From Ochotona curzoniae (Eukaryota > Chordata > Mammalia > Lagomorpha > Ochotonidae), in contig NW_024465797.1 of the NCBI RefSeq assembly GCF_017591425.1, forward strand, positions 184,269 through 248,268: a stretch of 64,000 bases of DNA, written 5' to 3'. The notes under the pieces are model-generated. The model was not told where the DNA came from and did no database searches. It saw nothing but the letters and a program-made list of their open reading frames with translations. Numbering within the stretch: position 1 is the stretch's first letter; each line of letters opens with the position of its first letter. Shown one piece after another: positions 12,205-24,325 of this stretch. The translations under genes and the position numbers were made by a program.

Positions 12205-12520
12205 CTATTCAAATTTGCCATGGAGAGTTAAGCCAACACCAGAAGTGCCAAAACCCCTTATGGGCTTTGTTTCAAGCCCTGGCTGATCCACTTCCTATCC
12301 AGTTTCCTACTAATGCACCTGGGAAAGCAATTGGGGATGGCCCAAGTGCTTGGCCCCCGGTACGCATGTGAGAGACCTGGAGAAGTTCTTGGCATTGGCC
12401 TGGCAAAGCACCAAGAATTGCAGACATTTGGGGAGTGAACAGGTAGATAGAAGATCCTTTATTTCATTTTTTTTTCTCTGTGTAACTGCCTTTCAAATAA
12501 ATAAGAAAAATCTTTAAAAC
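12205..12520 (+). mobile_element. Old plus-strand CSINE
   Basis: It retains cacttcctatccagtttcct, gggaaagcaattggggatgg, gagagacctggagaagttct and a tail of aataaataag. The tRNA-like head is weak, and substitutions are scattered throughout. Confidence 0.75.
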
Positions 12521-13251
12521 TATTCCTGCCATTAAAAAAAAATGTAAAAGCAAGGAAACATTTTTATGGTTCCTGATTATTTTTAAATGAGCAATAACAA
12601 ACCCAGTGTACTTTAACATAACACACCCACTGTGTTTTAACATAACACTTTCATGAAAATTCAGAATCAGACCACTGCTGAGGAGAAGAGAGAATGTCTC
12701 CTAGCTGCTGAGTCATGTCCTGAATAGAGGGGAGCTGGGTTTTCATGCTCACTTCTACTTCTGACCTGAATCAGTACGAGGCTCTTGCTGAGTGTGCAAA
12801 GCAAGGCAGCCTCACATAGAGGGACTATCGGGGCAGAGAGAAGGGGCATTGTCATATCCCTTTTGGAGAATCCAGGATCCTCTTCCTCAATATTCCTTGG
12901 AGCCAGATAAGTAGTGTATTCCATGGCCAGACTTAAATGTGTAACTTGAAACCCTCTCAGTGAACTTTCCACTACCATACATTTTTCAGTTTGATGTGCA
13001 CCTCAAACTTACCATTGCATGAGTCCTTGTCAACAGCTCTGCACAACTTGACAACCCAAAGTGAAGCCTGTTTCCAGGCAGCAGTAGGAACAGTCATCTC
13101 GGTAGAGCTCTTGCGGATAATGAAACCCCAACTGGAACATTTTTGGGGAGGTAGAGACTGAGAAAGGCAGATGGATAGTTCAAGTTGTTTACTTGCTCTG
13201 GAATGAATTTAAGAGATTGTTCCTGAATATACACTGGCCCAGAAGGAAAAC

Positions 13252-13282
13252 AGAACAAAACAAACAAACAAACAAACAAAAA
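13252..13282. repeat. CAAA microsatellite
   Basis: Tandem caaa units after a degenerate aacaaaa start. On the minus strand they give the phenylalanine/leucine-rich start of a spurious ORF. Confidence 0.9.
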
Positions 13283-13299
13283 CCAGCATTGATTCTAGT

Positions 13300-13640
13300 A
13301 AAGCTGGATGTGCAAATTGGTTCAGCAATTTTCTAACTGGACAAAGATAAGCCACCACTTGCAGGACCAACATCCCTTACAGAATTGCTGGTTTGACTGC
13401 CACATACTCTGTTTATGATCCACCTCCCTACTAATGGCCTGGAACAGCAGTAAAAGATGGTTAAAGAGTGGGCCCCTATACTCACATGGGAGACTGGAAG
13501 AAGTTACTGACTTCAGACAAGCAGTGGCCATTTGGGTAGTGAACCAGAGAAAGAAAGATCACCTCTTCTCTGTCCCTTCCACTCTCTCTGCCACTCATTC
13601 AAGCAAAAAAGCAAAATTCTCTTTTGAAAAAAAAAATTAA
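13300..13640 (+). mobile_element. Old plus-strand CSINE
   Basis: Recognisable blocks are ctccctactaatggcctgga, cacatgggagactggaagaa, ggccatttgggtagtgaacc and a CT-rich then A-rich tail. The middle is strongly mutated. Confidence 0.65.
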
Positions 13641-13854
13641 TACAAATGTAAACAATAAGCTTTTAAGTCTTTAGTTCTGAGATGAGAACATTGCCATATT
13701 CACTCCATTCCCAGAGCCCTACTGTAAGGTTCTTGGTCAATGTGTGATGTTCCAGGGAACCCAGAAAATGCCCAGAACACTAGGAGTCTCAAGGATCATC
13801 ATGGTACCAAACTGGAGTCTGTAGTACTCCTGAAAAGCTCAAATGCAAGCACTT

Positions 13855-14190
13855 AAAAAAAAATCTTTTTTTTTTGGGGGGGGGTGGGGGGGATTAGAAA
13901 AGCCAGAGTTACAGACAGAAGGAGAAAAAGAGAGAAATATTCTCCATCCACTGGTTCACTTCCCAAGTGGCCTCAATGATTGGAGCTAAGCAACTTCAAA
14001 GCCAGGAGCCAGGAGCTTCCCCTGGATCTACCAAGTGGGCACAGTGTCTGAAGCATTTGGGCTGCCCTCTACTACTTTCCCAGGCCACAAGCAGGGAGTT
14101 GAGTGGGGAGTAGAGCAGAACCAGCATTCATATGGGTTCCCAGTGTGTGCACAGTGCAGCTTTAACCACTGAGCTACTGCATCACACCCG
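13855..14190 (-). mobile_element. Minus-strand CSINE with a T/G homopolymer tail
   Basis: The A/T tail has evolved into a T run and then a G-rich run (ggggggggtggggggg) at about 13868-13893. The body then follows: ttctccatccactggttcac, ccacaagcagggagttgagt, and the head accactgagctactgcatca. Confidence 0.75.
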
Positions 14191-14199
14191 CTTTTTTTA

Positions 14200-14475
14200 T
14201 TTTTTTACACAAAACATTTATTTTTGTTTGAAAGGCAGAGTTACAGAGAGAAGACAAAGAGAATCTCCCATCTGCTGGCTCATACCCCAAATGGCAAAGC
14301 CAGGAGTCAGTAGTCTCCTCTTGGTCTCCCACATGAGTATAGGGCACCAAGACCTTGGAACATCCTCTGCTGCTTTCCCAGGATACAACCAGGGTGCTAG
14401 ATTGAAAGTGGCACAGCCAAGATTTGAACCGAAATCGATATGAGGTGCCAGCCCTAAAAGTGGAATTTTATCCTT
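14200..14475 (-). mobile_element. Minus-strand CSINE adjacent to the preceding copy
   Basis: It starts with its own tail (catttatttttgtttgaaag), then cagagttacagagagaagac and tggtctcccacatgagtata. Its head is truncated near 14475. It sits tandem with the previous element but is a separate insertion. Confidence 0.7.
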
Positions 14476-15033
14476 ATATAGCACAGAATCATCCCAGATC
14501 TGAAAAGAAATCTAATCAGACAAACCTGGTTTCCTCTACCAGCTAGAGTCTCGGGTCCTAAACCACGGCTCCAAGGTGACCTTGAGATTCTGTCAGCTTC
14601 TGTGGCATTTGGCCCAGAGGACAGGGAATAACCCAGATTACTTCAGTCTGATTTGTCATTCTAGGAAGATCTCCATTGATCTACCTCTGACATAAATAGA
14701 CATAGTTCGAAACCTAAATGTCAGTCATCCATTCAAGAAATCACACTCTTGCCCATCACCACACATTCCTGCCTGTGTCCCTACAGCATTGAGCATCATC
14801 CCCCATAGTTCTTCCCATCACTCTACCTGGTGTCCTAGAGGAATGAGACTCTCCATGGAAACCAAACTGGTAGTTGCCATAAATGCTGAAGATAATGACA
14901 CTGTCAGTCCAGGGACCACTTCTATGGGGAGATGGGGGATGGAGGGGTGGTGTGTAGGAGGCAGGGATTTCACTCAGCTGACCTCAAGTGGACAGCAGGA
15001 ATTGTTCATGGCTTGAGGAGAGACTGGAAGAGT
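14476..15033. other. Unassigned sequence
   Basis: No recognisable repeat or exon. The 75-codon ORF at 14789-15016 has no motif. Confidence 0.4.
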
Positions 15034-15049
15034 AAGACACATTTCTTGG

Positions 15050-15381
15050 GCCCAGCGCGGTGGCGCAGTGGTTAAGGTCCTCTCCTTGCACGCCCCAGGA
15101 TCCCATATGGGCGCCGGTTCTATCCCAACAGCACTGCTTCCCTTCCAGCTCCCTGCCTGTGGCCCGGGAAAGCAGTCGAGGACGGCCCAAGGCTTTGGGA
15201 CCCTGCACCCGCGTGGGAGACCCGGAAGAGGCTCCTGGCTTTGGATCAGCATAGCATCGGCCATTGCGCTCACTTGGGGAGTGAATCATCGGATGGAAGA
15301 TCTTCCTCTCTGTCTCTCCTCTCTGTATGTCTGCCTTTCCAATAAAAAAATAATAATAAAAAATAAATCTTTAAAAAAAAA
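15050..15381 (+). mobile_element. Young full-length CSINE with a 16-bp target duplication
   Basis: A complete copy: head gcccagcgcggtggcgcagt, a B-box-like ggttctatccc, body, (aat)n and an A-tail. The exact 16-bp direct repeat aagacacatttcttgg lies at 15034-15049 and 15382-15397. CpG sites are largely retained, which supports youth. It accounts for four overlapping ORFs between 14974 and 15460. Confidence 0.95.
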
Positions 15382-15659
15382 AAGACACATTTCTTGGCTG
15401 TTGAAAGTGCCAGAGTGTTCATGTTGCGATGAACCAAGAAAAGAGGTTGTTGAGACCTAACTGTATACTACTGCTCTGTGGCTGTTTGTCAGAGCCTCAG
15501 GAATGCACAGGGAGATTGTGGCCCAGAGTGCTTGCACTGTGGTCCATTGTACTGAAAGCTTCCTGTCAGGTGAGCAAACTGCACTGTGGAGCATGTGAGA
15601 GGCTAAGGAGTCACCACCCACTGGCACTTTGTCCTAGGAGCTATGTTTGTCTCAAGAGA

Positions 15660-15925
15660 GTATCCTGGATTCCCAGTTTCCCATCCAGCTCCCTGCTTGT
15701 GGCCTGGGAAAGCAGTTGAGAATGGCCCAGAGCCTTGGGATCCTGCACCCACATGGGAGGCCTGGAAGAATTCCTTGGCTCCTGGCTTTGTATTGCTGCA
15801 GCATCAGCCATTGTGGTCACTTGGGGAGTGAATCAACAGGTGGAAGATCTTCCTTTCTGTCTCTCCTCCTCTCTGTATATCTAACCTTGCAATAAAAATA
15901 AACAAATCTTTATATTAAAAAAGGG
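15660..15925 (+). mobile_element. 5'-truncated CSINE
   Basis: It begins abruptly inside the body (cagtttcccatccagctccc) without the tRNA-like head, then is well preserved to cttgcaataaaaataaacaa and an A-tail. The lack of a head suggests incomplete reverse transcription or deletion. Confidence 0.85.
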
Positions 15926-15986
15926 AGAGAGAGAGTAGCTCCTGGGGAACAGCTTCTTTCCCTATTTGGCCATTAATACTGGAGAA

Positions 15987-15987
<1 letters not shown>

Positions 15988-16027
<40 letters not shown>
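15988..16027. repeat. TG microsatellite
   Basis: Uninterrupted (TG)20 run. Confidence 0.97.
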
Positions 16028-16028
<1 letters not shown>

Positions 16029-17873
16029 CATTAGTGTTGATTTTCCCCTTTCTGCTTGCATTCAAGCAAAAGCAATTCCAGGACAGTAGCCTGCTAGGAG
16101 TTTGATGATTTCTACACAATCATTGCATCAAGAGCTAGAAGCAAATGTGTTTGCTAGAGTAGCCTACACAATCAGATAGGAGCAAATCAAAAAGAAAATA
16201 AATCTACATACATATGCTTCAATAATTGACGTTTATGTTAGTATGCATTTAAATGATGGCATAGCTTGTGGCAAACTATTACATGTTTTTCTATCAGGAG
16301 GACTGAGCGGGTGGGGAGTGAAATGTGGACAGTGAACTGGCGTTCTGAGAGGTATATGGTGATGTGTTTTTGCAAGCTGTTCACAGATGTAACCAGGGTG
16401 ACAGAATTCTAACGAATTATGCCCCATAACCTGGTGGTTAATGAGCTGCAGAAACCTTTGTTTATGGGGGTCCCTGGAAGTTCACATCTCCTGTTCAGGG
16501 ATCAATAAGAGATTTCTGGGCTCTTCTGAATCCAAATGTATGTACAGATTGTGGGGTGGGGGGTTAGCTGGGAAGACACTCAGCCAGAGAGGGGTGGCAA
16601 TTCTGCAGGTTCAGTTTTGTGTGTGGAAGGGGAGCCTCCTCTGTCTCAGAGATCACAGATTCCTACTCCTACCAAATATCATTCACAGTGACCTTGCTGA
16701 CTATGACAACAACTCCTTTGGCTTAAAAGCTACTTTGGGAAGCCAGGGAAGCCTTTGATATTCAGTGTTCTGGATTTCCAAGGATGATGACAATGAGCTG
16801 CTGAAGGTTGAAGCAGTGACATAAGGCTTCCTGCTAATCTGCCTCCCATCAGGCAGCTTTGCTCTGCTGTGCTTAGGGCTCTGGCTGCAGAATTACACAC
16901 CCCCTTGAGGGTCCCGGGTTTGCTGTAATGGTCACCATGCACCTCCATCACCCGGAGCCGTTGCACTGACATAATGTTTTCACTGGCATTCCAGTGCCGT
17001 AGGGCACAGTCAACACCAGGCTGAAAAGAGCCATGCTTCAATGGTGTTTATTGCACACCTGCTACATGATGAACAGAAGACATCTAGGGACACAAACTGG
17101 GTGAGATGGCAAACTTACATTAAGTCTGCTCAGAGTTGACTGGCGAAGAACACATTCATGCTTGATGGTGATTTCCCTCTTGCCAAAATCCTTGAAAGAT
17201 TTTACTTTTTATATCTTCGGAACCCAATAAATATTTTCCACTTGGAGATGCTTGCACGTCCTGTGATCAGGCTATCAAACCGCACAAAGTTAGTCCTACC
17301 GCCCAACCCTCGCAATCTCCAGCTCAGAGTTTACATAGAAGCCATTGCCACTGCACCTCCACTTTTATCCATTTTTATCCATTAAAGTCTTCTTCCCAGT
17401 ATCAATGATCACAAGGTGCAGATGATCAACAGTAACAACACAGCAATTTGAGGAGGGAAAGGCTTCTAAAATGTGACAAATTAAAGTGATCTTGTTGCTG
17501 CCAGCAAGAAATTTTCACAGGTTATCTCATTCTGTTAACAGGAGGCTCTACATAACCCATTTGAGACTCAGAAAAATGTTTGCAATTCTGCAGGGGGAAA
17601 GATGGGGCAGCTTGGCTCTGTGCCAAGGTGGGGTTCCTCTCTTCCTGCTTGCTATTGACCACCAAGAATTAAGCACCAAAGTCTTTTATTGTTTTAATTA
17701 AAAATTAATTAATTTTATGATCAGTTCCAAAGACTCTGGGATTTTCATTCCCTCTTCCTCAGTCCTCCCAATGCAACACAGACTGGTTATCCCATGCATT
17801 ATTACAATAAGATGTCTCATCAAAAACAGTCATAAGCACATCATCCTACTATGTAAGTGTATTCTGATAATTA
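16028..17873. other. Unassigned sequence
   Basis: About 1.8 kb without a SINE or L1 I can recognise. ORFs of up to 105 codons at 16441-17041 lie on both strands without motifs. The tract at 17040-17100 (tttattgcacacctgctaca) faintly recalls the start of reverse-complement MIR. Confidence 0.4.
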
Positions 17874-17973
17874 AAAGAGAAAGAAAGATAGAAGGAAGAA
17901 AGGAAGGAGGATGGAAAGAGGAAGGAAAGAAGGGAGGGTGGGAGGCTGGAAGGAAGGAAGGAAAAGAGAATGA

Positions 17974-18044
<71 letters not shown>

Positions 18045-18100
18045 GAAGGAAGGAAGGAAGAAAGAAAGAAAGAAAGGAAGGAAGGAAGGAAGGAAGAGAA
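17874..18100. repeat. Long purine-only GAAA/GAAG tract
   Basis: About 227 bp almost purely A/G on the plus strand: an imperfect GGAAG-rich segment, then a long regular (GAAA)n run at about 17972-18042, then alternating GAAG and GAAA blocks. It yields lysine/arginine/glutamate ORFs on the plus strand and phenylalanine/leucine/serine ORFs on the minus strand. All are artefacts. Confidence 0.97.
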
Positions 18101-18110
18101 ACCTAACTTG

Positions 18111-20084
18111 AAAAAAAAAAAACAGACGTTTCTGAGCAACACAGCCTTTGAATAATCACAATTAAGCGCCTACATTTTAGAAACAGAATCAATTTAACTT
18201 ACAGCATGACAAGATAAAGGGAATAAACCCATTAGCTTTAATGCATGCTACATTTTATTTTTTAAAAAAAGGAGTTTTAAAAATCCAAGAGTCTTAAGAA
18301 AATTAAAATGATATCCAGGCAACCTTTTACTTGTGTACTAACCACAAGAATGACATTAGGGCTGCACATGTCAATATTTCACAGGGAAAAGCTGTTGCCT
18401 CTCCAAGCATCCAGCACATGAGGATGGGACAGACAGTGGCTGTGGGTGGGAAATCTGAACTGTCACCCCCATACCTATCCCCACCAGCCCTTCTCGCCTA
18501 GCTGGCTCACAATGAAAGGTCTGGAAATGTTGGCTTTATAATTGTGGTTTATAATTACCAATGTTCCTGTCAGCAATCTTTCTTCTGGGGGTCAAAACCA
18601 TTAGTGGTATCCAGTGGGTACAACACTAAAACTGTTTAAATGCCAGGACATCTGCTATGATAATTAGGATGCTCATGTGTTAGAGGAACCAGCCAGGCTC
18701 GAAGGCCTCTGGACCAAGGAAGCACGGCTGCCTCTGTAGTTCAGAGCTGAGCATCATGTGGGCCACACATGTGGTTTTGTCTTACAGACCCATGGGCAAA
18801 GCTTTGATTGGGTGTGGGTGGTTGGGAACACTGGATTTACTGTTGAACTTGCTCATGTGCTTGCACCAGGGCTGGCAGGAAGCACAGTGCAAGCCCTTCA
18901 TCCTTCCTCCCTCCAGAGGAAGCACCACTTCTCCTCTGTAGATTCCCTCAGCCACATTGCAGTTGATACCTTTGATGAAGAAGGTTAAGGAAGACAAACA
19001 CACATGTGCTCCTACTTTACTTTGTACTCTGTAGCAGCTCATGGCCAGTTGTGCTGATGGGCAAGCTCTTCAATGCCCCCTTATTTCTCTGTGCCAATGA
19101 CTTCTCTCTCTGAACTCACTGTTTTAACCTGTGCCTGACACTAAGTCACCAAGAGGAGGGATGCTTCTGTTTAGTCGATGGGACATGTTATCATTTTATA
19201 GCTAGGAAAATCCTCCCCTAAAGGTGAGTTTATGTGCTAGAACATAATTTGAAAATAAATATATACAATCTGTGCAATGTCAGAGGCTGTGAGGGTAGGC
19301 TGTGTTGCACAGTGACATAACTTTAAAGAACCCCTAACAAGAGGTGGCAGAGTATCATGTGTATGCCTCCCAGGCAGGCAGGCAGGTAGGCAGGCAGTTT
19401 CCATTGTTTTACTCATGGTAGTAGCCTGCATTCCTGCAGATTCCAACATGGATTAAACTGCTCCCACGGGAGGACTGATATAAAAGAATGTCAGGTTGAA
19501 AAAAAAGAGGGTGTGTTTCAGAACGCAAGGACATAGCCCGAGGATTCTAAAGACAGTTGAGGTACAGTCTCCTTGTCTATGCATACTCACACATGAGCTG
19601 GGGTAAGATCATCTAGAATCACCACATTTATATCGTTCTACAGGAAATTCCCTGGCCAGAAGTGTTGGTCTCAAGTGGTGATGTCACATTACCACTTTGT
19701 GTCTGTGCTGTGTCTTGGGATGACAGTTGGACAAACATGAAAGGAAGGATAATTATATTACTTGGAAAGCAGCCTGGGTCCCCAAAGCTACCTGTTGAGT
19801 GAGTTGTTCCGGAGTGCCTGCTGCTTGTCCCTGAGACATGGAGCAGCTGGGAGCAACCACTCTGAGTCCATCTATGAACTAGACTGGCTATTGTGTGCCT
19901 TCACTCCTTGCCCCTCCTTTTCCTGTAGAAGGCCTAACTTGGGCTGACACCAACAATTTTCCATGCATGGAACAGCATTTTTTTGCAAGTCCTCAAAGAA
20001 CTCATACATATGTATATGCTGAAACTCCCAGGCTGGGATCTCCACAGTCCCCCGACTAGCAGCAACAACTCCTGGGATTCTGTT
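18111..20084. other. Unassigned sequence
   Basis: No gene or confident repeat in about 2 kb. It includes a small CAGG-type run at 19371-19397. ORFs up to 86 codons overlap on both strands near 18,760-19,040 without motifs. Confidence 0.4.
19371..19397. repeat. CAGG tetranucleotide repeat
   Basis: About six tandem cagg units with one taggc interruption. Confidence 0.9.
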
Positions 20085-20101
20085 AGAAATTCAGGTTCTC
20101 A

Positions 20102-20632
20102 ATCCAGCAAATGCAACCACTAGCCGATCGTGGGTGATGGACTCTGCTGGGCTCTGTGCTTGCTAGATCACACAAGAATCTGGTCTGGGAATACCTCAAA
20201 GTTTCTTTGGGGATCTCCCCAATTGAAACGCCGGACTCAGAGCCCTAACCAAGAAAAGACAGAAGACAGAACAGCTATTTGTTGGCAGCAAAATACTGGG
20301 CATATGGAGACTCTATGAGGTACTGTGTCAATCAGTGGATTCTTCAACGACTTCATCGTGCTTAGAGTGGTGAGATTGGCAGCAATTCATAAATGGTGAG
20401 CTATCAAAACCACTTGAGCAAGTATCTCAGAGCATGCCCCACATCTGGGACTTGGGGTGGATGGGAAACCTGGTGGGCCTTCTCCCTCAGTGTCCCCCTT
20501 TACCTCAGATACGTGAAGAAAACAGTATGGAAACAATAGTCTTGCCCAATTCCCTGTAGCCCTTGAACCATTTTACCCGAATTAACTATGTAAAGATTGT
20601 CAAAAATATAATTTAAAAATTAAAAAAAAAAA
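20102..20632 (+). mobile_element. 531-bp poly-A-ended insertion with a 17-bp target duplication
   Basis: Direct repeats agaaattcaggttctca (20085-20101) and agaaattcaagttctca (20633-20649, one mismatch) bracket a segment that ends in aaaaattaaaaaaaaaaa. This is the signature of L1-machinery insertion on the plus strand. The body shows no C-repeat blocks. It could be a 5'-truncated lagomorph L1 3' end or a processed transcript. The tail resembles that at 44,820-44,930. Confidence 0.75.
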
Positions 20633-21067
20633 AGAAATTCAAGTTCTCAGACTTCCCCACACTCCTCACACACATCACTACTGCATCAGAAACTCCAGTT
20701 GAGAACCCTGAAACACATGCACAGTCATGCAGGAACGACTACTGTGTTCTCAAGTGTGAGAATTGCTGCTCTGTGGAGTCAGTAAGAGTGTGAATCAAAA
20801 TCCCTTAGGAATTGATCTACTCACCATGGGGCCTCACAATGAGAACTCCTAAAGCAAAGACAATGTGCTGCTCATCTACCTCCTGATTTTGCATTGCCCT
20901 CTTAAATGGATGATTCACCCATGATTGACTACACTTTGGGGTTTAGCATTTAGCATAAGGAGCTAACTTAGAACACTTCCCGATAGCTTATATGTGTATA
21001 AATTGCTTGAGAATTTTTCCAGAGTTTTGTGTTTGCTCTTTATATCTTCATGCATGACTTTTTTTCA

Positions 21068-21416
21068 AATATTCATTTTTTTTAATTTATTTGAAAATTA
21101 GACTTATAAAAGAACAGAAAAGACAAAGAGACACATACACAGAGAGACAGATTTTACTGTCTACTGATTCACTCTCCAAAAGGCCACAGTACATAGGGTT
21201 GGGCCAGGCTGAAAAGCCAGGAGCCAGCAGGCCTTATTCTCAAGTATGCTATTTGGATGCAAGGGCCCAAGAAACTGAACTTTCTTCTGTTTCACTCCCA
21301 GATGTATTAGCAGAGTTCTGGATTGGAAGTGGGACAACCTGGACTTAAACCAGTGCCTTTATGAGATGTGGACATTGCAGTCAGTGGCTGAACTCGCTAT
21401 GCCAAAATTTTGGTCC
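21068..21416 (-). mobile_element. Old minus-strand CSINE
   Basis: Visible blocks are aatttatttgaaaattagac, tactgattcactctccaaaa, gccaggagccagcaggcc and ttggattggaagtgggacaa-like sequence, ending near ccaaaattttggtccc. It is clearly diverged. Confidence 0.7.
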
Positions 21417-23142
21417 CACTCCAAATTATTTTTCTAAGGACAGAGAAATGTAAGAGACTTGGCACTATCAATAAATTAAGTCTAATCCATGCAAATCACC
21501 ACAAAGTCAGTGGTGACCACATCTCTGTGTTCTAACTGCAAAGTTAGGCCCCGGATCTCAACTCTTGTTGCGGGGAGGAATGCGTGAGTCAATGAGAGAA
21601 GTTAATGAGGAGATAACTGACTCTGATGTGACACTGTCTCCAGCAGTGAAGCATCTGTGGCCTGCCCCTGTACACATCGCTAAGCATGAATTCTGTCTTA
21701 TTCTAGAGGGAAATATCCATGGTGCCAAATGAGAACATATGGTTCTCTTAATCATATGGTGCTGTTTCACTACAACCTCCATCTGCAAATAGAAACAAGG
21801 ATTCCATCTGTTTCTTAAAAAATGGAAAATTGATTGCTTATAGTCCTGTTTGGTTACCATTTTCTCATATGCTTCATAGCTGCTGGAAGGCGGAGGCCAG
21901 CTGGGCAGGAGGAGATTGAGGTAATTAACAAAAGATGTTATCCTGCCTTCATCTCCAATACTGTCTGAGCTTCAAATGTCAATGTCATTTCAAATATCCC
22001 TGCATCACTCAAATGACACATCTGTTCCGGGTGTTTGTCTTAACAGTGAGGCTGAACTGGGCTGGAGACCCAGCAAGCAGGAGGTCTACCTCATTAAGTG
22101 CCTGTGCGTGCCCTAAATGAAGTGTGTGTGCATGAAGCCAGGACACCTGTGGGGAGTTTTCCAATACGTTTGAGTTGCAGCTTGCCTTATGGCACTCGGA
22201 ACTCTGCAATTGTCCGTTGGTATCCCATCTATGTGAGTGCTGTGTGTGTGGAACAAAGGTCACATCAATGGCCCTGATCCCCTGACCATTGCCATCAGAG
22301 TCCCAGAAGGACCAGAATGCATGCTAGCCTCTCTGCTACCTGCTGGGGTTCCTTCTGGACACCTAGTGCCTGCCTTGTCCGCACTGTGAGGCAGGAAGCT
22401 CATTGAACTCACATCTAGAGGAGATCTTTAGTGTTCAGTAAGGAGATTAGTTGGAAACAGCTCAACATGCAATGCCCTGGTAAAGACCCTTTACTTGCGA
22501 TAGGCACCTTATAAGTGACCACAAAGGCACACCAGGGAAGCCCAAAATGGCCTCCTGAGAGTAGTGAGGGCCTTGAGCTCAGGCAACTGACCCATGATCT
22601 CCAGCTTCATCCAGACTCAGGGCCTGCTGGAGTTTTCCACGACCGACCGCTCTCTTTGCCAGCCTACTTAATCATGGCTCCAGGATTGCAAGCGAACCCA
22701 GCCTTGTCATCTTCGTCTGGGATTCCCACAGTTCTCAGGAATATACACTAGAGACGAAAGAGCATTTTTTTGCAGATGTTGACTCAGACTCAGACCCCAC
22801 GCCAGGACTTGGCATGCCCCTGTCCCTCTACCTGCACAGCTCCCATGGGAGGGCCCAGTTCTACACCAACTTTGTAATGGGCATGTGGAGGCATGGGGAG
22901 ATTGAAAAACTTGCCCAAGAGTGTTCAGTCAGTCAGTACTACTGCCCACTGCTGCTGTAGGCATGTGGGTTGGGAGCTAGGGTGTCCAAAACATGGATCT
23001 AGGCTTGACCTCTTGCTGTTGGGGTACCCAACTGTTACAGGGCTCAAATGAGAGTTGATTCTATTTATCTGTATTCCAGGCAGAGAGATTTTGGGTCATG
23101 CATGCTGCCCCCTGTGTATGTGTGTCTGGGAGACAATGGCAT
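21417..23142. other. Unassigned sequence, possible MIR scrap
   Basis: No exon or young repeat. Around 22,890-22,960 the run atggggagattgaaaaactt followed by gcccaagagtgttcagtcag resembles reverse-complement MIR, weakly. The 100-codon minus-strand ORF at 21558-21860 has no recognised motif. Confidence 0.4.
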
Positions 23143-23450
23143 TTTTTTTTTTAAGATTTGTTTATTTACCTAAAAGTCAAAGTTAGTAAGGAACATAAAT
23201 AAAACACACAAAAAAAACGGGTTGTGTAGAGACATCTTCCTTCCACTACAGTGGCTGGAGCTGGGCTGGTCCAAAGTCAGGATCCAGTAGCTTTATCTGT
23301 CTCCCACATTGGTGCAGGGTCTAATGATTTAGGCCACCTTCAACCTCCTTCTTAGGAGCATTAGCAGGGAGCTGGATCAGAAGTGGAGCAGCCAGGACTC
23401 ACATTACAAGCAAGGGCTTTTACCTGCGAAGTCAGAGCATCAGCAATTGG
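23143..23450 (-). mobile_element. Old minus-strand CSINE
   Basis: A T-rich tail, then aagatttgtttatttaccta, gtctcccacattggtgcagg, gcagggagctggatcagaag and a decayed head near 23450. Confidence 0.7.
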
Positions 23451-23540
23451 GTCAGTTAAGGTCAGTTAAGGTTATGTGTGAGGGTACCATCCAATCCTCA
23501 AAGCTGGAATAAAAGGGCAGAGGAAGGGGATACTTTTCTG

Positions 23541-23546
<6 letters not shown>

Positions 23547-23592
<46 letters not shown>
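23547..23592. repeat. CT microsatellite
   Basis: Uninterrupted (CT)n of about 23 units. Confidence 0.97.
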
Positions 23593-23594
<2 letters not shown>

Positions 23595-23784
23595 CAGCCT
23601 GAGTGGATCTAATGCCTTTTCCTGCCCACATGGGAGGGCTGGAGCTACTGGTTTCCAGGCTTTGAGATTCAGCCTGAGCCATACACCGGCCTTCCTGAGT
23701 CTTCAGAACCTGGGTTGCCACCTCCAGTCTCCATGATTATATTATCCAGTCCATAGGGCAGGTGTCCTCTCAGATAATGGGTTT

Positions 23785-24325
23785 TTAGAAAAATTGTGTA
23801 GATTTCAGAAAGAAGAGAGACAAATCCTTCCTTCTCCTGAACTTTCTTTTCCAAGATGTCCACATCAGCCAGGGTTAGTCTGGGGTTAGAAGCTACAAGC
23901 CATGATCTCTATGCCCATCACCTAATTTGTGGCAGAACCCAAGCACTCAAGCCACCTTTGCTACCTCCCAGGGTACACACGTTAATGGGAAGTTGGGGTC
24001 AGGAGCCAGAGCCAGGCCAGGGAGGGAACTGACCCAACTGAAGATGGGATGCAGAGGTATTTTAAATTATTTTTAAATACTTTTTTTTTCCTTTGAAATG
24101 AGTGACACACAAAGATTAGAAAATCCACTGGCTTGGAGCAGCCTGAAATTGCATCCAGGTCTCCCACATAGGTAGCAGGGGCCCAGTATTTAGGCCATTT
24201 TCAAAAGCCCTCTGAGTAACATTAGCGGAGAGCTGGATAGGAAGCTGAGAGCAGGGACTGGTGCTCTAATAGAGTGCTGGAAATGCAGGTTATAGCCCAA
24301 CTCACTGGGTCATTAACACCAGCCC
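23785..24325 (-). mobile_element. Two adjoining old minus-strand SINE copies
   Basis: The first (about 23785-24055) shows acctcccagggtacacacgt and gtcaggagccagagccaggc. The second (about 24058-24325) starts with a new tail (aaatactttttttttccttt), then gtctcccacataggtagcag and gagagctggataggaagctg. Both are well diverged. Confidence 0.6.

Noticed and set aside
17717..18142. 129-codon Lys/Arg/Glu-rich and 97-codon Phe/Leu/Ser-rich ORFs
   Set aside because: Both are translations of the same GAAA/GAAG tract on opposite strands; low complexity, no gene context.
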